From the NCBI RefSeq assembly GCF_036250735.1, contig NZ_CP109430.1, positions 9,672,001 to 9,736,000 on the forward strand: DNA of 64,000 nt. The letters run 5' to 3'. The notes beneath the pieces are model-generated. The model made no database searches, was not told the DNA's origin, and saw only the letters and a list, made by a program, of their open reading frames with translations. Shown piece by piece: positions 40,361 to 49,499 of the stretch (position 1 is the stretch's first letter; each line of letters starts with the position of its first letter). Both the position numbers and the translations under genes were made by a program. This DNA is from Streptosporangium sp. NBC_01495 (lineage in GTDB: Bacteria > Actinomycetota > Actinomycetes > Streptosporangiales > Streptosporangiaceae).

Positions 40361-40609
40361 ATGCTCAAGCGTTCGCTCTTCGCCGTCACGCTGGCGGCGT
40401 CCACGCTCCTTGTCACCGGAATCGGACTCGGCGCCGACATCGGTACCGCGCAAGCCTCCGGCTCAGGCGTCTGCACGTCGGCCTGGCAGGCCGCCCCCGT
40501 CTCAGCCCCGCCCGGCCAGTGCACGTGGAGGGGTGACTGCTACTACTACTGCTGCTACCGGACCGGAAGCTGGGAGCAGCAGCACTGCGACAGCGGCTCC
40601 GATGGCTAG
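40361..40609 (+). CDS. Small secreted Cys-rich protein
   Basis: The 82-residue protein has a signal peptide (MLKRSLFAVTLAASTLLVTG and IGLGADIGTAQA). The mature part of about 49 residues has six Cys (SGVC, GQCTWRGDC, YYYCCYR, QHC) plus many aromatic residues. This would suit three disulfides. I do not recognise the family. It lies 170 bases after the exporter operon in the same direction. Its function could be signalling, inhibition or cell-wall interaction. Confidence 0.65.
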   Translation: MLKRSLFAVTLAASTLLVTGIGLGADIGTAQASGSGVCTSAWQAAPVSAPPGQCTWRGDCYYYCCYRTGSWEQQHCDSGSDG

Positions 40610-40704
40610 CCACGCCGACGGCTAGCCTCGATGGGCAGCGGCGGCCTCGCGAAGCACTGCCTCGCGAGGCCGCCCCGCGCGAGGCCGGGCGCGTCATGGG
40701 GCGG

Positions 40705-41274
40705 CTAGAAGCCCCTGCACTGGTCTTCCTTGTTACCCCCGACGGCGTTGGCCTTCCCGGTCGGCGCCGGCCGGTTCTCCTTGCACTGGAGGTTGCCCTT
40801 GATCTTGTTCCCGTTGATCTGCGCGCCGCCGCGGTTGCCGACCACCTGGACGCTGCCGCCGACCCGGTTGCCGTTGGCCCTGAGGTAGCGGCTGTTGGCG
40901 TCGTACTGGATGTCGGCGTTGATCCGCGACGACTCGACGGTGGCCGCGCCGCCCTGCTTCACCTGGACACTGCCGACGACGACCGACCCGCCGACGACCG
41001 AGACACTGGCGGCTCCCTCGGCTTGGACATTGCCGACGACGTACACTCCGCGGGCGACAAGGGTCGCGTTCCTCTCGACCTTGAGGGTGCCCTTGACGCG
41101 GGTTCCCTTGAGCGTGCAGGTGGCGCCCTGCGGCACGCGCACGTTGTCGAGGGTCACCGCGCCGAGGGTGCCACGGCAGGCGCGCTCCTCGGCCAACGCC
41201 GGGGTGGCGACGGCCACCGCTCCGACAGCGGTACCAAGGACGGCTCCGGCCAGCGCCATTCTGATCCTGCTCAT
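40705..41274 (-). CDS. Secreted bactofilin-like beta-helix protein
   Basis: The 189-residue protein has a signal peptide (IRMALAGAVLGTAVGAVAVA, TPALA) and successive short repeats with hydrophobic and Gly residues (VKGTLKVERNATLVARGVYVVGNVQAEGAASVSVVGGSVVVGSVQVKQ), consistent with a right-handed beta solenoid. One Cys near each end may close the fold. Such extracellular polymer-forming-like proteins are frequent in Streptosporangiales. Its exact role is unknown. Confidence 0.7.
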   Translation of the reverse strand: MSRIRMALAGAVLGTAVGAVAVATPALAEERACRGTLGAVTLDNVRVPQGATCTLKGTRVKGTLKVERNATLVARGVYVVGNVQAEGAASVSVVGGSVVVGSVQVKQGGAATVESSRINADIQYDANSRYLRANGNRVGGSVQVVGNRGGAQINGNKIKGNLQCKENRPAPTGKANAVGGNKEDQCRGF

Positions 41275-41633
41275 GTCGTTCCTCCGTCAGCTTCGGCCCG
41301 AGCGGCTACCCGGCCCAACACGAAGCATCACGACCGGCGGTGAGGCGACCCTGAGGCCGGCATGAGAGTTCTTTCATTGAAAAGCACGCCGAATCGCCGA
41401 CGTCGGCCCTCGGAACGCTCCACGGTGACGACGGGACGAGGCCGGCCCTGACTCGGGCTTGACATACCGGTCACCTTCAAATTTCATGAACATCGCGAGC
41501 GCCTGTGGCAGGCACCGGCGAGCAAGGTGCTCGGTGCCCGGCTGACACGTGTCCCGGTGCACCGCCGGCCCCCGCGTAGACCGCATCCAGTCGCTCGCCG
41601 AAGCCCCCCATGAACTGGACGTAACAGCCCGAC
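41275..41633. other. Intergenic region between divergent secreted-protein genes
   Basis: The gap must hold both promoters. TTGACA at 41458..41463 is followed by an AT-rich stretch (TTCAAATTTCATGAAC) at promoter-like distance and faces the lectin gene, whose start is 170 bases downstream. The evidence is moderate because the -10 is poor. I see no ORF here. Confidence 0.4.
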
Positions 41634-43421
41634 ATGACATCCCCCCTGCGCAAGAACCTCCTCGCCGTGTCCATGGCACTCGTCACCGCCGGCGCCGGAC
41701 TCGCCGTCGCCGAACCGGCCGTCGCCGACACGGGCACGATCACGAACCGGACCACCGGCAAGTGCATCGGCGCCGCCGGCGGCGCCACCGCCAATGGCAC
41801 CGCCGTCGACCTGTACGGCTGCGTCGGCTCCACCACCCAGCAGTGGACCCTCAGCGCCGACGGCACGATCAAAACCGGCGGCAAGTGCCTCGACGTCGCC
41901 GGCGCCGCCACCGGTAACGGCGCCAAGGTCCAGCTCTACGACTGCAACGGCACCAACGCGCAGAAGTGGTACTTCACCTCCGCGTACGACCTCATCAACG
42001 TGAACGCCGACAAGTGCCTCGACCTGACCGGCAACACCACCGCCGACTTCACCAAGGTCCAGCTCTGGACCTGCACCGGCGCCGCCAACCAGAAGTGGGC
42101 CGCCCCCGGCGGCCTGCCGTCGTCGCCCGGCTCGGCCACGGGCGCGACCTACTACGTGGACCCCGCCAACGGCTCGGCGGGCAATCCCGGTACGGCAGCC
42201 GCACCGTGGCGCACGCTGCAGGAGGTCTTCGCCTCGGGAAGGACCTTCGGCTCCGGCGATGTCATCTACCTGCGCAGCGGTAACCACGGCAGCCCGGTGA
42301 TCACCGGGGGTGTCGCGTCCGGCACCCGCACCATCAGGGTCGAGCCCGGACAGACTCCCCGGATGAAGACTCTGAGGTTCTCCTCCGGAGCCACCCGCTG
42401 GACGGTCGACGGGGTTCTCGTCTCACCTCAGGAGGCGGACAACACGTACACCACGGGCAACCTCGTACAGTTCGACGCCGGTGCCTCCAACAACGTACTG
42501 CGGAACTCGCAGGTCAGAGCCGCGAGCGACGCCTCGGCCGACACCTGGTCCAACGGCGACTGGGTCAGCCGCAGCGGCACGGCCATCCTGGTCGTCGGCA
42601 GCAACAACCAGCTCCTCAACAACCAGATTCGGAACGTCCGCAACGGCGTGATGCTGGAACGCACCTCCACGGCCGGGGCCGGCGCGACCGGAGCTGTCGT
42701 CAGGGGCAACAGCGTCAACCACTTCTGGGAGGATGCCTACCGGTGCAAGGTCAGCGGCTGCCTCCTTGAGTACAACTCGGCCGTGAACAGCTACGCGGTC
42801 GTGCCGCCGGGCACGGAGAACGACCCGCCGCACCGCGACATGTTCCAGAGCTACCGCGGTGACGGCAGCTTCACCCCGGTGACCGACGTCGTGCTGCGCG
42901 GCAACGTCTTCATCAGCCGTCTGGGGACGCGCTATTCCAGGATCCCCTTCCAGTACAACGGCAAGTACACGATCCAGGGCATCGGCGCCTTCGACGGCCC
43001 CTACCGCAACTGGACCATCGAGAACAACGTGGTCCAGGTGGAGGTCGGCATCGCCATGGGCCTCTACGGCATGAACGACAGCAGGATCGTCAACAACACC
43101 GTGGTCCCGCGGTATCCGGCCACCAGCAGCGAGATCCGGCTCACCAACCAGAAGGACGGCACGCCCTCGAACAACAACATCATCCGCAACAACCTGGCGC
43201 GCACCTTCAACACCGGCGCCGCGACCAACAGCCAGAACTCCAACAACATCACGGTGGGAACCAACTACTCCGCCTTCTTCGTGGACCACCCCGGCGGAAA
43301 CCTCCACCTGAGGCAGGGCGCCCCGGCGATCAACGCCGGCACCACCGCCAACGCCCCCGCCCTCGACGCCGACCAGAAGACACGCACCACGCCCTACGAC
43401 GTCGGGGCCTACGAGTTCTGA
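41634..43421 (+). CDS. Secreted ricin-lectin plus right-handed beta-helix protein
   Basis: The 595-residue protein has a signal peptide (residues 1 to 32), a ricin-type CBM13 lectin domain with three QxW-type repeats (TTQQWTLS, NAQKWYFT, NQKWAAP; about residues 33 to 160), and a large parallel beta-helix (YYVDPANGSAGNPGTAAAPWRTLQEV onward) with many N-N repeats (NNVLRNSQVR, NNQLLNNQIRN, IRNNLAR). It likely binds and cleaves a plant or microbial polysaccharide, for example as a pectate-lyase-like enzyme. Catalytic residues cannot be assigned. Confidence 0.88.
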   Translation: MTSPLRKNLLAVSMALVTAGAGLAVAEPAVADTGTITNRTTGKCIGAAGGATANGTAVDLYGCVGSTTQQWTLSADGTIKTGGKCLDVAGAATGNGAKVQLYDCNGTNAQKWYFTSAYDLINVNADKCLDLTGNTTADFTKVQLWTCTGAANQKWAAPGGLPSSPGSATGATYYVDPANGSAGNPGTAAAPWRTLQEVFASGRTFGSGDVIYLRSGNHGSPVITGGVASGTRTIRVEPGQTPRMKTLRFSSGATRWTVDGVLVSPQEADNTYTTGNLVQFDAGASNNVLRNSQVRAASDASADTWSNGDWVSRSGTAILVVGSNNQLLNNQIRNVRNGVMLERTSTAGAGATGAVVRGNSVNHFWEDAYRCKVSGCLLEYNSAVNSYAVVPPGTENDPPHRDMFQSYRGDGSFTPVTDVVLRGNVFISRLGTRYSRIPFQYNGKYTIQGIGAFDGPYRNWTIENNVVQVEVGIAMGLYGMNDSRIVNNTVVPRYPATSSEIRLTNQKDGTPSNNNIIRNNLARTFNTGAATNSQNSNNITVGTNYSAFFVDHPGGNLHLRQGAPAINAGTTANAPALDADQKTRTTPYDVGAYEF

Positions 43422-43873
43422 TGTGATCGCCCCCGCCACCGTGCCGACCCGGTACCTCCCGGCTGGTGGCATTCGTTGAGCCGGGGCTCCGCGCCTCAGC
43501 CCCGGCTCCGCGAACGTCCCCGACCACCGGCCACAGCCGGCCCCGATCAGGCGATCGTGAGGGCCGGCCCTGACGTTTCGTGCTCCCGGCTCGGCGACGG
43601 CGGGATGAGGCAGGGCGTGGCGTCATCCCAGGCACTCGTTCCTGCCGTTCTCCTTCGGGGCGGGGCAGTCGGCAGGGAGAGTGAGAGGGGTGTCTGTCCA
43701 GGTGGCCTTCTGGATACCTGTCAGGTGGTCACCGTGCTGTTCGAAGCTGCCGACAGGGAGGATCGCGACGTGGGCGTTGCGCTGCCGACAGCACAAAACC
43801 ACAGGTCAGCGCTATGAGCGAGGCTTTGGCGCCGGACAGGCATCAGGGGCGGTCATCGCGGTTCGATGAGACG
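43422..43873. other. Intergenic region with decayed gene remnants
   Basis: No intact ORF is convincing here. The minus-strand creatininase remnant at 43727..43781 is the only recognised content. The rest shows in-frame stops and mixed coding signal and may be relic DNA from the same ancestral locus as the 53 kb creatininase gene. Confidence 0.5.
43727..43781 (-). pseudogene. Creatininase N-terminal remnant
   Basis: The 55 bases are identical except at two positions to 53613..53667 in the intact creatininase. On the minus strand they encode RNAHVAILPVGSFEQHGDHL, the diagnostic creatininase N-terminal motif. The frame then diverges (TGIQKAT) and no other creatininase sequence is visible. It is a fragment left from duplication or from recombination between the two loci. 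Confidence 0.8.
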
Positions 43874-45664
43874 TCACCCTTGCTTCCCGTGCTTCCCGGC
43901 TCGACGTCCCCGGCCTATGTCAGCCAACTCCGCCCGGCGATTCACAGAAGGCGCAGCGCCACGTCGTGAAGCTTCGTCTGTACCCCTTGCTTTACCGGCT
44001 TTACCGGCTTTACCGGCTTTACCGACGGGCACGGCCTGCCCTGGAGTACGTTCTCGCTCGGTGCGGGTGGGAACGGTCGGCTGCTCCTCAACAGGCATTC
44101 TGGTCACGGTGAGGTGCACGCTGCCTCGGTTGTTCCCGTAGAAACCCCAGGCGTCGTTGGCGAAGGCGTACAGATAGCCGCTCCTGGTCACCCGGCAGCA
44201 TGTGTCGGCGCCAACGGCGATGCGTTCGTGGGACTTGTACTCACCGTCAACCGCTATCGCATCGTTGGCGACGACGCCGACAAGCGACATCCACGGCATG
44301 TTCTCCTCCCTGCGCGTGCCGACAAAGTTCGCCATCTTCTTCCCCGTCACCAGCTGGAACAGCTTCTCGCCCTGCCCCAGCAGCGTGCCCACGAGCCGGA
44401 GTCTCTCCACCAGAGGATTGAAGCGGCGCAGACCCGTGATACCGGCGGGACCGGACAGGATGCCGACATCGCGCCACCGGCCTTCAGCCGTGAAGCGATA
44501 GTCGCCGGCTTCAAGGTAGAGCCCTGTCTCGTTCCACGGCTCGTGGGCGAACACCTCAACCGTCTTGCTCTGCTCTGGAGCAAGCACCCGGGTAGGCCGG
44601 TAGGGCCCGCTCGTGATGGGCGGGTTCTGGTACCGGTCATATACCGACTGGTGGATCAGGGGGATCGTCGCGTCCGGGTCGATTTTGGGCACAGCCCGAG
44701 GCCGCGGCTGTAGAAAGATTTCGAGCAGCGGCTCGAGTTGCGGGGCGGCCAAGGGCTGGAGCACGCCGACCACACCATGGTCGGCGTGCAGAACGTCGAG
44801 CGGATTGGGGTTGATCTGGTTTTTCACGGTCGTCTTGTAGAAACCGATGCCGACCGCCCTGCGCGCTTCGTCGATCATCCACCGCAGCGAGCAGTCGCTC
44901 AGCCCCCTTTGCGGATGACCGCCACCGACGTCCACGTGGCTACCGGGAAACCACACCTGCTTGACGATCTGTTCGGTCCCGTACGGCTCCGACCACAGCG
45001 TGGGCGTATAGGGACTGCGGCGCTCGTCCATGGCCACGGCGTGGCGACCGTGCTTGATGTACGGGTTGAGCCGCACGTCGTGAAAGTCGTGCCGGTGCAG
45101 TGGGTCCAGAAGGCTGAGCCAGCCCATGTAGGCCGGAATGCCGAGGGCGCCGACGGTTTCCCACACTCCGATGAAATGTATTGGGATCTGGTCGCAATCG
45201 TCCGGGTCCCAGCGAAAGGTGAGCCCGTTTCGCCATTCACGACCTTGGGGGTCACGCTTTCTTTGCCGGTACCCACGATCGTACAGATCTTTGATCTGAG
45301 GCCAGAGCTCGGCCTCGTCTACCTTGGCATTGTCGATTAGCCCGCACGCCGAGATCATCCCGGCGAGGCTTCGGGCCGTGTAGGCACCGCGGCTGAATCC
45401 GAACAGGGAGATGCGATATCCCGGAACGTATCGCATGGTCAGCCAGAGATAGGCGTCCATCACATTGTCGGACAGGCCCAGCCCAACGACTCCCCCCAGC
45501 AGTCTGTTGCTCAGCGTACCGACGCCGGGCTGGTAGTAAGCCAATTGGCGGTCGCCGTCCATGCCTGTCTCGGTGAGGGCGTTGTACAGCCGGCAAACAT
45601 TGGTGACCGACTCGTTCTGTGGAGTACTCCAGGTACCGTCGCAGCACACGATGAGATGGGTCAT
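43874..45664 (-). CDS. DUF2235-domain hydrolase (Tle1-like)
   Basis: The 596-residue protein starts MTHLIVCCDGTWSTPQNESVTNVCRLYNALT. Its nucleophile elbow is SLFGFSRGAYTARSLAG (Ser in G-F-S-R-G), and further signatures are FIGVWETVGALGIPA and WFPGSHVDVGGGH, which match DUF2235 alpha/beta hydrolases related to Tle1 lipases. The C-terminal third carries a beta-rich region (LYLEAGDYRFTAEGRW) resembling a LecA-like or PITH-like module, then a (GKA)n repeat encoded by a tandem CTTTACCGG tract. It may be a lipase or esterase effector. It lacks a signal peptide. Confidence 0.82.
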   Translation of the reverse strand: MTHLIVCCDGTWSTPQNESVTNVCRLYNALTETGMDGDRQLAYYQPGVGTLSNRLLGGVVGLGLSDNVMDAYLWLTMRYVPGYRISLFGFSRGAYTARSLAGMISACGLIDNAKVDEAELWPQIKDLYDRGYRQRKRDPQGREWRNGLTFRWDPDDCDQIPIHFIGVWETVGALGIPAYMGWLSLLDPLHRHDFHDVRLNPYIKHGRHAVAMDERRSPYTPTLWSEPYGTEQIVKQVWFPGSHVDVGGGHPQRGLSDCSLRWMIDEARRAVGIGFYKTTVKNQINPNPLDVLHADHGVVGVLQPLAAPQLEPLLEIFLQPRPRAVPKIDPDATIPLIHQSVYDRYQNPPITSGPYRPTRVLAPEQSKTVEVFAHEPWNETGLYLEAGDYRFTAEGRWRDVGILSGPAGITGLRRFNPLVERLRLVGTLLGQGEKLFQLVTGKKMANFVGTRREENMPWMSLVGVVANDAIAVDGEYKSHERIAVGADTCCRVTRSGYLYAFANDAWGFYGNNRGSVHLTVTRMPVEEQPTVPTRTERERTPGQAVPVGKAGKAGKAGKARGTDEASRRGAAPSVNRRAELADIGRGRRAGKHGKQG

Positions 45665-45725
45665 GGTTCCCCCGCCATCTGCCAGAGCCTTATCGAGGCC
45701 GTGACCATACGATTCCCGAGCGTGT

Positions 45726-45929
45726 TCAATGAAAACTCGCTCCGGTCGGAGCGGGCTTCATTCGCACGAGGGTATTTAAGATGGCTCGGTCGATGAGAGC
45801 CTTGTTGACCTTGCGCCGTAGCGTCGGAATGTGCTGGATCCATCGCCAGAGGGGTTCGAAGTGTGTGGTCGGATAGAATTCAATTCGGCTGTTCCAGCCG
45901 TCGTCGATCTTACTTCTCTTGGCGTTCAT
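45726..45929 (-). pseudogene. Truncated N-terminus of a heme peroxidase-like protein
   Basis: The 67-residue ORF follows the P450 gene after nine bases. HFEPLWRWIQHIPTLRRKVNKALIDRAILNTLVRMKP fits, from memory, the N-terminal helical segment of bacterial animal-type heme peroxidases (prostaglandin synthase-like), which are often adjacent to P450 genes. The frame then breaks off in unrelated sequence (APTGASFH) and no peroxidase core follows. The remnant suggests a lost P450-peroxidase pair. Family assignment is tentative. Confidence 0.45.
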
Positions 45930-45937
45930 AGGGTTCT

Positions 45938-47254
45938 CTAATTTTTTTGAGCGGCCTCACCGACGGAAATGGTGAATCGTTCGGGGAACGGTCCGCCCTG
46001 GAAATCGATACCTCCATGCGGTGAAGGGAGAAGTGACACTCCCGGGCGCAAAAGGATTCGCCGGACGACTTCTGGGATCATCACGCCTGCCACGTAGCGT
46101 CCCAGACAGGTGTGATGGCCAAAACCGAAGTGAAGGCGAACGAAGTCGGAACGATCGATTCGGAATGAGCTTCCGTCCGGAACGTAGTACTCATCGAACA
46201 TGGCGGAGGCCGTACACGCGAAGACGATCGCGTTCGCCGGGATCAGCGTTTCGCGCGGCGTGCCCGCGGCCAGTTTGTAATCCTTTTCGCAGTACCGGAA
46301 TACCAGTGGGTTGATGGGGTTGAACCTAAGGGCCTCCCAGACGTATCGATCGAATCTCTCCAAGTCGGGTTCGGTGGCCGCATCGGTTGCCTGAGCCTGG
46401 ATATCTGGACGCAACAGGATCTGTTCCAGCGCCTGGACGATCGCCTGTGAGGTTGTTTCTCCCGCGCCGATCAGCAGACCGGCGACGTTCGCCAGGATCC
46501 GATGGTCGCCAAAGTCCAGTTCAGCAGGAAAACAGGTCCGGATAAGCCGGCTGAAGGTGTCCTGGCGGTGATTCACCTTCACATTTTCCACGGTTGTACG
46601 CTTATCGTCCAGAAGATCTTTGAGATACGCCATCATCTCCTGCCCCGCACGAACGGACTCCTCGTGGACCACCGAATCGTTCTGCAGGTTTTTGAACATA
46701 TCGAATTGAGTCGCACGGGACCAGCGATACATTGTTTCCAGATCAGGCCCCGGGAAGCCAAAATATTCTCCGCAGAGACTGATCGGTACATAGCGTCCGA
46801 GCTGGCTCACTACTTCGATGCGACCACCCTGAGTGTTACGGTCAAGAGCTTCGTCCGCGATGCGTCCCGCCATTTCGCGTACGTTCGGAAGATCTTCTGG
46901 CCGGAGGACAGCCTGCATGATTCCCTTTTCTCGCCAGTTGACCGGAGTATCGTCGCGGGCGAGCATGAACGGGCCATCGACTACTGGATCCATGCGTGGT
47001 GCGTTCAGGCGCACGGAGAAGATATTTTCGTGCGACAGCACCTCCAGCACATCCGGGAACCGTGTGACGAGGGTAAATCCAGGCGTTACGAAAATCGGAC
47101 GGTGCTCACGGAGCTCACGAAAAAATAAAACTGTGTCCGTGCGGATCCATCCGCGCACCAGTGCGGCCTTTTTCTCGTCATCAACTTGGGCGTCATACTG
47201 TTCAAGATAAGTCACATTCGTACTATGTCCGCAGTGTTCGAGAGGAAAAACCAT
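45938..47254 (-). CDS. Cytochrome P450
   Basis: The 438-residue protein has the I-helix GLLIGAGETTSQAIVQAL, the E-x-x-R helix in YVWEALRFNP and the heme-binding loop HFGFGHHTCLGRYVAG with proximal Cys. GC is lower than in most neighbours, suggesting transfer. FGFGHHTCLGR is close to P450s that act with animal-type peroxidases on fatty acids. That, together with the peroxidase remnant downstream, hints at lipid oxygenation. Start ATG 47254 has a weak ribosome-binding site. Confidence 0.88.
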   Translation of the reverse strand: MVFPLEHCGHSTNVTYLEQYDAQVDDEKKAALVRGWIRTDTVLFFRELREHRPIFVTPGFTLVTRFPDVLEVLSHENIFSVRLNAPRMDPVVDGPFMLARDDTPVNWREKGIMQAVLRPEDLPNVREMAGRIADEALDRNTQGGRIEVVSQLGRYVPISLCGEYFGFPGPDLETMYRWSRATQFDMFKNLQNDSVVHEESVRAGQEMMAYLKDLLDDKRTTVENVKVNHRQDTFSRLIRTCFPAELDFGDHRILANVAGLLIGAGETTSQAIVQALEQILLRPDIQAQATDAATEPDLERFDRYVWEALRFNPINPLVFRYCEKDYKLAAGTPRETLIPANAIVFACTASAMFDEYYVPDGSSFRIDRSDFVRLHFGFGHHTCLGRYVAGVMIPEVVRRILLRPGVSLLPSPHGGIDFQGGPFPERFTISVGEAAQKN

Positions 47255-47543
47255 GTAATCGCCAAAGGTGGGTTAACGGTCTGGCCGAGCAGTTGAGAAG
47301 GGTGGACAAAGGTCCGCATATCTGGGCATTCTGTCGGACCAGGACCGGGCGATCATGGAGGGCCGCCCCGCGATCGCCGTTATCCCTCCGGTCCGGCCGA
47401 CACGCAGCGGACGCTTGTGAAGGATCAGACGGACTCAACCGAGTCCGAGGACAAGGTGCTACAGCCGTACGGCCCGCCGCTCTTCTTCTCCGGTAATCAA
47501 AAAAGGCCCTATCCTCGTATCTCGGGAGAGTGCCTCTGATCTG
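47255..47543. other. P450 upstream region, no gene recognised
   Basis: The 289 bases between the P450 start and the tRNA-Ser remnant contain short antisense-like frames only. The region near 47498..47540 is a degraded version of the tRNA-Ser terminator hairpin seen intact at 54337..54366, with changes in both arms. Confidence 0.5.
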
Positions 47544-47599
47544 CGGAGGCTCGGGGATTTGAACCCCGGATGGGCGGTAAACTCAAACCGCATTAACAG
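47544..47599 (-). pseudogene. tRNA-Ser 3' fragment (att remnant, older copy)
   Basis: The 56 bases match 54376..54431 with only two differences. On the minus strand they give the anticodon loop (here CTGTTAA, altered from CTGCTAA), variable arm, T arm CGGGG-TTCAAAT-CCCCG and acceptor AGCCTCC plus discriminator G. The 5' half of the tRNA is absent, so it is not functional. This is what remains at the far end after an element integrates into the 3' part of a tRNA gene. Confidence 0.85.
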
Positions 47600-47954
47600 C
47601 TCGGGGCATGACCGTTCAGGACAGTCCCACCTGGACCAACGCCCCTCGATGGTCTTCCTGGAACGAGCTGGTACGGCAGTGAACTGCAACCCGTACAGCC
47701 TTGCTTGTCGGGCGCGCGATCATGAGAGCCCCTTGATGCAAGACCCCCTCGGACGCGACGTCCTTCGAATCACGATCCTGCGGATTAAAAGATCGGCTGG
47801 GGCTTGTTCCGGATGGTTCAACGCAGGCCGGCAGGTATACGTGGTTCATCCTGAACGGTCTGGGACGACTTCGAATTGCAACTGGAAGTGCAACGGGACT
47901 CTTTCCGCCCCGCCTGCGATCACTTGCCTGGACCGGACCGGAACAGCCCGCTGA
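47600..47954. other. No gene recognised
   Basis: This 355-bp stretch follows the tRNA remnant. Possible frames are short and carry no recognisable motif. GC is moderate. It may be non-coding remains of the integrated island. Confidence 0.5.
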
Positions 47955-48632
47955 TTAGGCGGCCTCTTCGGGGCGGAAGACGGCTGCTGTGACGGGCGCA
48001 TGCAGCGTCCAGCCCAGGGAGCGGTAGAGCCCGAGTCCGTCCCGGGTCGCGACGAGGACGCCGGTTCGCGCTCCTTGGATCGCGGCGTAGTGGCCAAGGG
48101 CACTCATGACGCGGCTGCCCAACCCTCGACGGCGATGCGATGGGTGAGTCTCCACCTGGTCGACGATCGCGAACGACCCGGTCCGTGCGATCCGCCCCCT
48201 GGCGGCTATCTGCTCATCGGCGTCAAGGACTTCTGCATCGGTGACGGCACCCTGTGTCGTAACCCGCAGTGCGTAACCGGTCGGCATGGAGAACTCGGCG
48301 GAGCGCAGGGAAACCGTCATCATGTACTCGGGGTCCTTTACGAGCCAGCCGGTCGGCAGTACGGCGGCGACGGTCTCCACTTTCGCGCAAACCTTGAGCC
48401 AGGTTCCCGGCGCGAGCGGTTCCCGTGTCAGACGGCGGAGGACTGCCGGATCAAATCGGGGCAGCACGTAGCGGATGAGGTGGCCTGACAGTCCCACATC
48501 GATTCTGTAGCCGCCCGGTACCGCCACTGGTGATTCGGTCGCGCGGGAGAGCGTCCATCCCTGTACCCAGGCCGCGGCCACTTCCGGGAGGGCTCCGACG
48601 TCTTCAGAGGCGTTGGCCGGGGTACCAAGCAC
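47955..48632 (-). CDS. GNAT N-acetyltransferase
   Basis: The C-terminal half contains GSFAIVDQVETHPSHRRRGLGSRVMSALGHYAAIQGARTGVLVATRDGLGLYRSLGW, the GNAT core with the acetyl-CoA loop R-R-R-G-L-G. The N-terminal half (about 110 residues) has another beta-rich segment of unknown role. A GTG at 48632 is better placed relative to AGGG than the TTG at 48638. It is monocistronic in a mobile, partly decayed region and could modify an antibiotic, peptide or other small molecule. Confidence 0.75.
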   Translation of the reverse strand: MLGTPANASEDVGALPEVAAAWVQGWTLSRATESPVAVPGGYRIDVGLSGHLIRYVLPRFDPAVLRRLTREPLAPGTWLKVCAKVETVAAVLPTGWLVKDPEYMMTVSLRSAEFSMPTGYALRVTTQGAVTDAEVLDADEQIAARGRIARTGSFAIVDQVETHPSHRRRGLGSRVMSALGHYAAIQGARTGVLVATRDGLGLYRSLGWTLHAPVTAAVFRPEEAA

Positions 48633-48853
48633 CGTCAAGTCCCTTCGTGAACATCACAGATCTACCGGACACCTTATTGCGACTTCCTCGCAATAACGGA
48701 CCCTACTCCCGTTAGGGGCCTCCAGCCGACCCGCCATCGTCGTAACCAGTTTGGAAGATTGCGGCGCGCGACCCTCTGAGCTGCTACGTCCCAGGCCAGG
48801 GGCAGTTTCTCCTTGCCCGTGAGTCCCCGTGATTCCCCCTTGGCGACCACACG

Positions 48854-48976
48854 ATGGACCCCAAACTCGTGGCGGCCGTCTTCGGCATGAACCCCGAAGG
48901 GGCCATGATCTATCTGTCCGACTATGTCGACGAGGGCCGGCTTCCTGCGGAGAAGCCGAGAGGGGAGCGGTCGTGA
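48854..48976 (+). pseudogene. C-terminal remnant of a site-specific recombinase
   Basis: The frame encodes MDPKLVAAVFGMNPEGAMIYLSDYVDEGRLPAEKPRGERS (40 residues). The pattern F-G-M-x-P-E-G-x-x-I-Y-L-x-D-x-V-D is, from memory, a tail seen in actinobacterial tyrosine recombinases of mobile elements. Nothing of the catalytic domain remains upstream. It overlaps the next start by GTGA. The family call is tentative, but a truncated gene is likely. Confidence 0.45.
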
Positions 48977-49485
48977 CCACGATGTCGTTGATCTGGACCC
49001 TGGCGGGACACGGCTGGGCGGACTGCACTGTCGCTGACGACCAAGCCGAAGTCGAAGTCACCGCGTCCTATATCACCGCTGCTCCGGAGAGTCTGCTGAC
49101 CGCCGTCACTCGGCTTTTGGGGGAGAAGGAGAGCCGGGCTCAGTTCGAAGCCGAACCCACCACCTTCCGGTGGATCTTCTACCGAGGTGATACCGACGTG
49201 TGGGTGCGGCTGCTCCAACTCCCCGGCAGCGACCGCCATGACAAGGCAGGCACCGAGATCTGGTCAAGCCGGCAGACCATCGACACCGTCGCTCGTGCCG
49301 TGATCCGCTGCTTCGACGAGGTCGCGCGGCGATACGGAGAGAGTGGATACCACGGCAAATGGGGTTCGCCGTTCCCTCGTGCGGAACTCGAAGCCCTCCG
49401 GACCGCCTGGCACAACCAGAGAAGACCCGTTCACGTCCAGGGAGATGGTGTGCGGGTGATCAAGCCCTGGCGTTGGCGTGGGTGA
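48973..49485 (+). CDS. Hypothetical protein downstream of recombinase remnant
   Basis: The 170-residue protein starts at GTG 48973 after GGGGAGCGG and is translationally coupled to the remnant. It looks coherent (MSLIWTLAGHGWADCTVADDQAEVEVTASYITAAPESLLTAVTRLL, then TFRWIFYRGDTDVWVRLLQL, and PFPRAELEALRTAW). The pattern resembles short proteins encoded beside immunity or toxin genes of actinomycetes. I do not recognise a specific family. Confidence 0.65.
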   Translation: MTTMSLIWTLAGHGWADCTVADDQAEVEVTASYITAAPESLLTAVTRLLGEKESRAQFEAEPTTFRWIFYRGDTDVWVRLLQLPGSDRHDKAGTEIWSSRQTIDTVARAVIRCFDEVARRYGESGYHGKWGSPFPRAELEALRTAWHNQRRPVHVQGDGVRVIKPWRWRG

Positions 49486-49499
49486 GATCCATGTGACAA

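Noticed and set aside
47544-47599. Functional tRNA gene
   Set aside because: Only the 3' part from the anticodon loop onward is present. There is no acceptor 5' strand or D arm, and the anticodon is altered.
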